From contig NZ_SHLC01000001.1 of assembly GCF_004217495.1 (NCBI RefSeq), positions 372,001-436,000 on the forward strand: DNA of 64,000 nucleotides. Reading direction: 5' to 3'. The notes below the pieces were generated by a model. That model was not told the DNA's origin, did not search any database, and worked only from the letters and a program-made list of their open reading frames with translations. This DNA comes from Microterricola gilva (GTDB lineage: Bacteria; Actinomycetota; Actinomycetes; Actinomycetales; Microbacteriaceae). Both the position numbers and the translations under genes were made by a program. Shown here piece after piece: positions 62,449-64,000 of this stretch. Each line of letters starts with the position of its first letter. Position 1 is the first letter of the stretch.

Positions 62449-63473
62449 CGCAGCACGAATCCCGTGCCGAGCTCGTCGTCGCCGTCGAGGACGAAGAGGT
62501 GCTCTCCGGTCTTGTGCGCGGAGCCGGTCACCTCTGGAATGACGGTGGCGGCGCCGTGCTCGGCGAGCGGGCCGGGCTCGAAGCCGGCCTCGAAGACCGT
62601 GCCCACGATCGATTCGTGGCGCAGCGTCTGCTCCGCCCGCAGCGTTCCGTCATCGGCCAACAGTGCGACGCGGGCGCCGGTGCCGGAGCCGCAGGGGGAG
62701 CGGTCGACCTCGCCGTCGGCGAAGACGGTGACGTTGCGCTGGTGCGGGCCGGATGCCGTGGCGGTGAGCTCGTCGAAGAGGATCGTGCCGTAGACGCCGG
62801 AGAGCCGCTCGTCGGCCGGGTGCCTGGCGTGGTCGGAGTCGTTGAGCAACCACTTGACCTCGCGCCCGATCGCGATGAGATCGGTGTAGTTCTCCGGCGT
62901 GACCGCGAGCCCGACGTCGGAGGCGCGCAGCGAGGCGTAGATCGCCCCGCTGTAGCTGAGATCGACGAGCACGTCACCGCGGCTGGTGGAGACGGGCACG
63001 CCGCGGGCGATCACGTAGGACGGCACATTGCGGAACGTCACCCGCGTCGTGCGGCCGCCGACCCGTTCGACCCTGGCGGCGACGCGTCCGGACGGGACGT
63101 CGACGGTGACCGTGGTGACGCCGTCATCCGCGGCGTCGACCAGCCCGGAGTCGACGGCCCACACGCCCAGGGCGATGGTGCCGTGCCCGCACGCCGTCGA
63201 GAAGCCGTCCTTGTGCCAGAACAGCACGCCGAGGTCCGCTCCGTCGTCGTCGGGCGGAACGATGAATCCGCCGTACATGTCGGCGTGGCCGCGCGGCTCG
63301 TTGCAGAGCAGGCGGCGGTAGCGGTCGATCTCTTCACTGCGCTGGGCGAACACCCGCCGCGCCCCGACCGTCTCGCCGGGGATGGCCGGCATCCCGTCGA
63401 GGATGATCCGGAACGGCTCGCCGGCCGTGTGGTAGTCGACCGTGCGGACAGAGAGTGATGGCGTCATCGTCAT
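62445..63473 (-). CDS. Second proline-racemase-family enzyme (trans-3-hydroxyproline dehydratase or epimerase)
   Basis: 342 residues. Its motifs are Cys95 (STACGHGTIA) and Cys261 (SPCGSGTGA); YHTAGEPFRIILDG marks the N-terminus. The pairing with a pyrroline-2-carboxylate reductase-like gene suggests trans-3-hydroxy-L-proline dehydratase, yet the second catalytic position is Cys, not the Thr known in those dehydratases, so epimerase or racemase activity is equally possible. The sequence differs clearly from the first copy at 53856. Operator copy D lies just upstream. Confidence 0.82.
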   Translation of the reverse strand: MTMTPSLSVRTVDYHTAGEPFRIILDGMPAIPGETVGARRVFAQRSEEIDRYRRLLCNEPRGHADMYGGFIVPPDDDGADLGVLFWHKDGFSTACGHGTIALGVWAVDSGLVDAADDGVTTVTVDVPSGRVAARVERVGGRTTRVTFRNVPSYVIARGVPVSTSRGDVLVDLSYSGAIYASLRASDVGLAVTPENYTDLIAIGREVKWLLNDSDHARHPADERLSGVYGTILFDELTATASGPHQRNVTVFADGEVDRSPCGSGTGARVALLADDGTLRAEQTLRHESIVGTVFEAGFEPGPLAEHGAATVIPEVTGSAHKTGEHLFVLDGDDELGTGFVLR

Positions 63474-63494
63474 GGCTCAACGATAGCGTGCTGA

Positions 63495-63509
63495 TGTGTG
63501 ACATTGCAC
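63495..63509 (-). promoter_or_regulatory. Operator copy D (GntR/FCD motif) before the reductase/racemase pair
   Basis: TGTGTGACATTGCAC on the plus strand, agreeing with copy B at 12 of 15 positions. It is about 22 bases upstream of the ATG at 63473 on the minus strand, so it would block or overlap that promoter. Confidence 0.6.
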
Positions 63510-63549
63510 TGTTCGGCAATCGTGATGTCGCGGCGGAGCGCGGCGCGGC

Positions 63550-64000
63550 CTACGCCGCGCTGGCGGCCTTGGCGCGGTGCTTGCGCACCTTGGCGCGGTT
63601 GCCGCAGCGCTGCATCGAGCACCACCGCCGGCTGCCGGCACGCGAGGTGTCGAGATAGATCAGCGAGCAGTCCTCGGCCGAGCAGCTGCGGATCCGCCCG
63701 CCCGCCTCCGGCCCGAACAGGCGCACGGCCTCGCGGGCGAGGGTGGAGAGCGCCTGCTGCGTTCGCACGCTGGCGTGCCCGGCCTGGCGCGTTCCGCCGG
63801 ACAGGGCTGGCGGAACGTCGGGGGTCGCGGCGAAGAGGTTGACGATGTCGATGTCGGATGCCGCGAGCTCCTCGCCGAGGGAGGAGGCGACCGCCAGGCG
63901 CGCGATCGAGTCACGGAGGCCCCGCGCATCGTCGAGGTCGCCCGGCCTGGGCGCGCCCTGCACGGAACCGAAGCGCTCGGCCAGCCAGGCGATGAGGTTG
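63550..64000 (-). CDS. CGNR zinc-finger transcriptional regulator (N-terminus beyond window)
   Basis: About 150 residues are visible; the reading frame continues past the right edge, so GTG 63963 is not the true start. The C-terminal zinc finger has RIRSCSAEDCSLIYLD, then WCSMQRCGNRAKVRKHR, giving the four Cys ligands and the CGNR motif. The N-terminal part is the ABATE-type ligand domain (ARGLRDSIARLAVA). It is probably a stress or metabolite regulator; its targets are unknown. Monocistronic as far as seen. Confidence 0.88.
   Translation of the reverse strand, partial: NLIAWLAERFGSVQGAPRPGDLDDARGLRDSIARLAVASSLGEELAASDIDIVNLFAATPDVPPALSGGTRQAGHASVRTQQALSTLAREAVRLFGPEAGGRIRSCSAEDCSLIYLDTSRAGSRRWCSMQRCGNRAKVRKHRAKAASAA

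Overview
The window is GC-rich chromosomal DNA with dense, mostly short-spaced genes and many GTG starts. It carries typical actinobacterial families (DUF5997 next to a LysR-effector-like protein, DUF4916 NUDIX, DUF6458, DUF4232, class-II-like HelD, sugar importers with no ATPase of their own). Codon use and gene content suggest a high-GC Gram-positive actinobacterium, probably Microbacteriaceae; this placement is inference. I saw no insertion sequence, integrase, phage gene, CRISPR array or rRNA.

Left part (1-6.5 kb): a truncated ROK-family repressor faces a carbohydrate operon made of a lipoprotein binding protein, two MalFG-type permeases and two Gfo/Idh/MocA dehydrogenases. Middle part (6.5-40 kb): mainly housekeeping and stress genes. 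These include an SMR efflux pair, a pentapeptide-like protein, GlsB/YeaQ, a very large membrane-bound GH67-like protein, a VOC protein, a BCCT osmolyte transporter, a DHA2 MFS pump, a thermonuclease, an unusual tRNA with a CAU anticodon, and a GATase/LysR-like/DUF5997 neighbourhood. There is a PucR-centred beta-amino-acid module (mmsA - pucR - class III aminotransferase), then a nucleoside hydrolase, GNATs, a RhlE-like RNA helicase with a long leader, OsmC, HelD, EVE and ComB-like proteins.

Right part (40.3-63.5 kb): what looks like one coherent catabolic island for hydroxyproline-containing (collagen-type) peptides. It has an oligopeptide ABC importer with a fused double ATPase, a proline iminopeptidase and an Xaa-Pro aminopeptidase. 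Next come a GntR/FCD regulator and a three-gene FAD/2Fe-2S amino-acid dehydrogenase. These are followed by a DapA-family deaminase, a proline-racemase-family epimerase and a 2-oxoglutarate-semialdehyde dehydrogenase. A Liv-type amino-acid importer follows, and finally a convergent pair of an ornithine-cyclodeaminase-family reductase and a second proline-racemase-family enzyme. The proposed flow is: import peptides, trim them next to Pro/Hyp, epimerise trans-4-Hyp to cis-4-D-Hyp, oxidise, deaminate to 2-oxoglutarate semialdehyde, and oxidise to 2-oxoglutarate.

The four transcription units of this island each carry a copy of one motif, TGTGTGACATRTTAC, in the promoter region (near 40345, 49926, 56467 and 63498). 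The GntR/FCD gene lies inside the island, so a local regulon is the strongest new hypothesis here. A second recurring architecture is a strong stem-loop immediately after each of the three binding-protein genes. The window ends inside a CGNR zinc-finger regulator.
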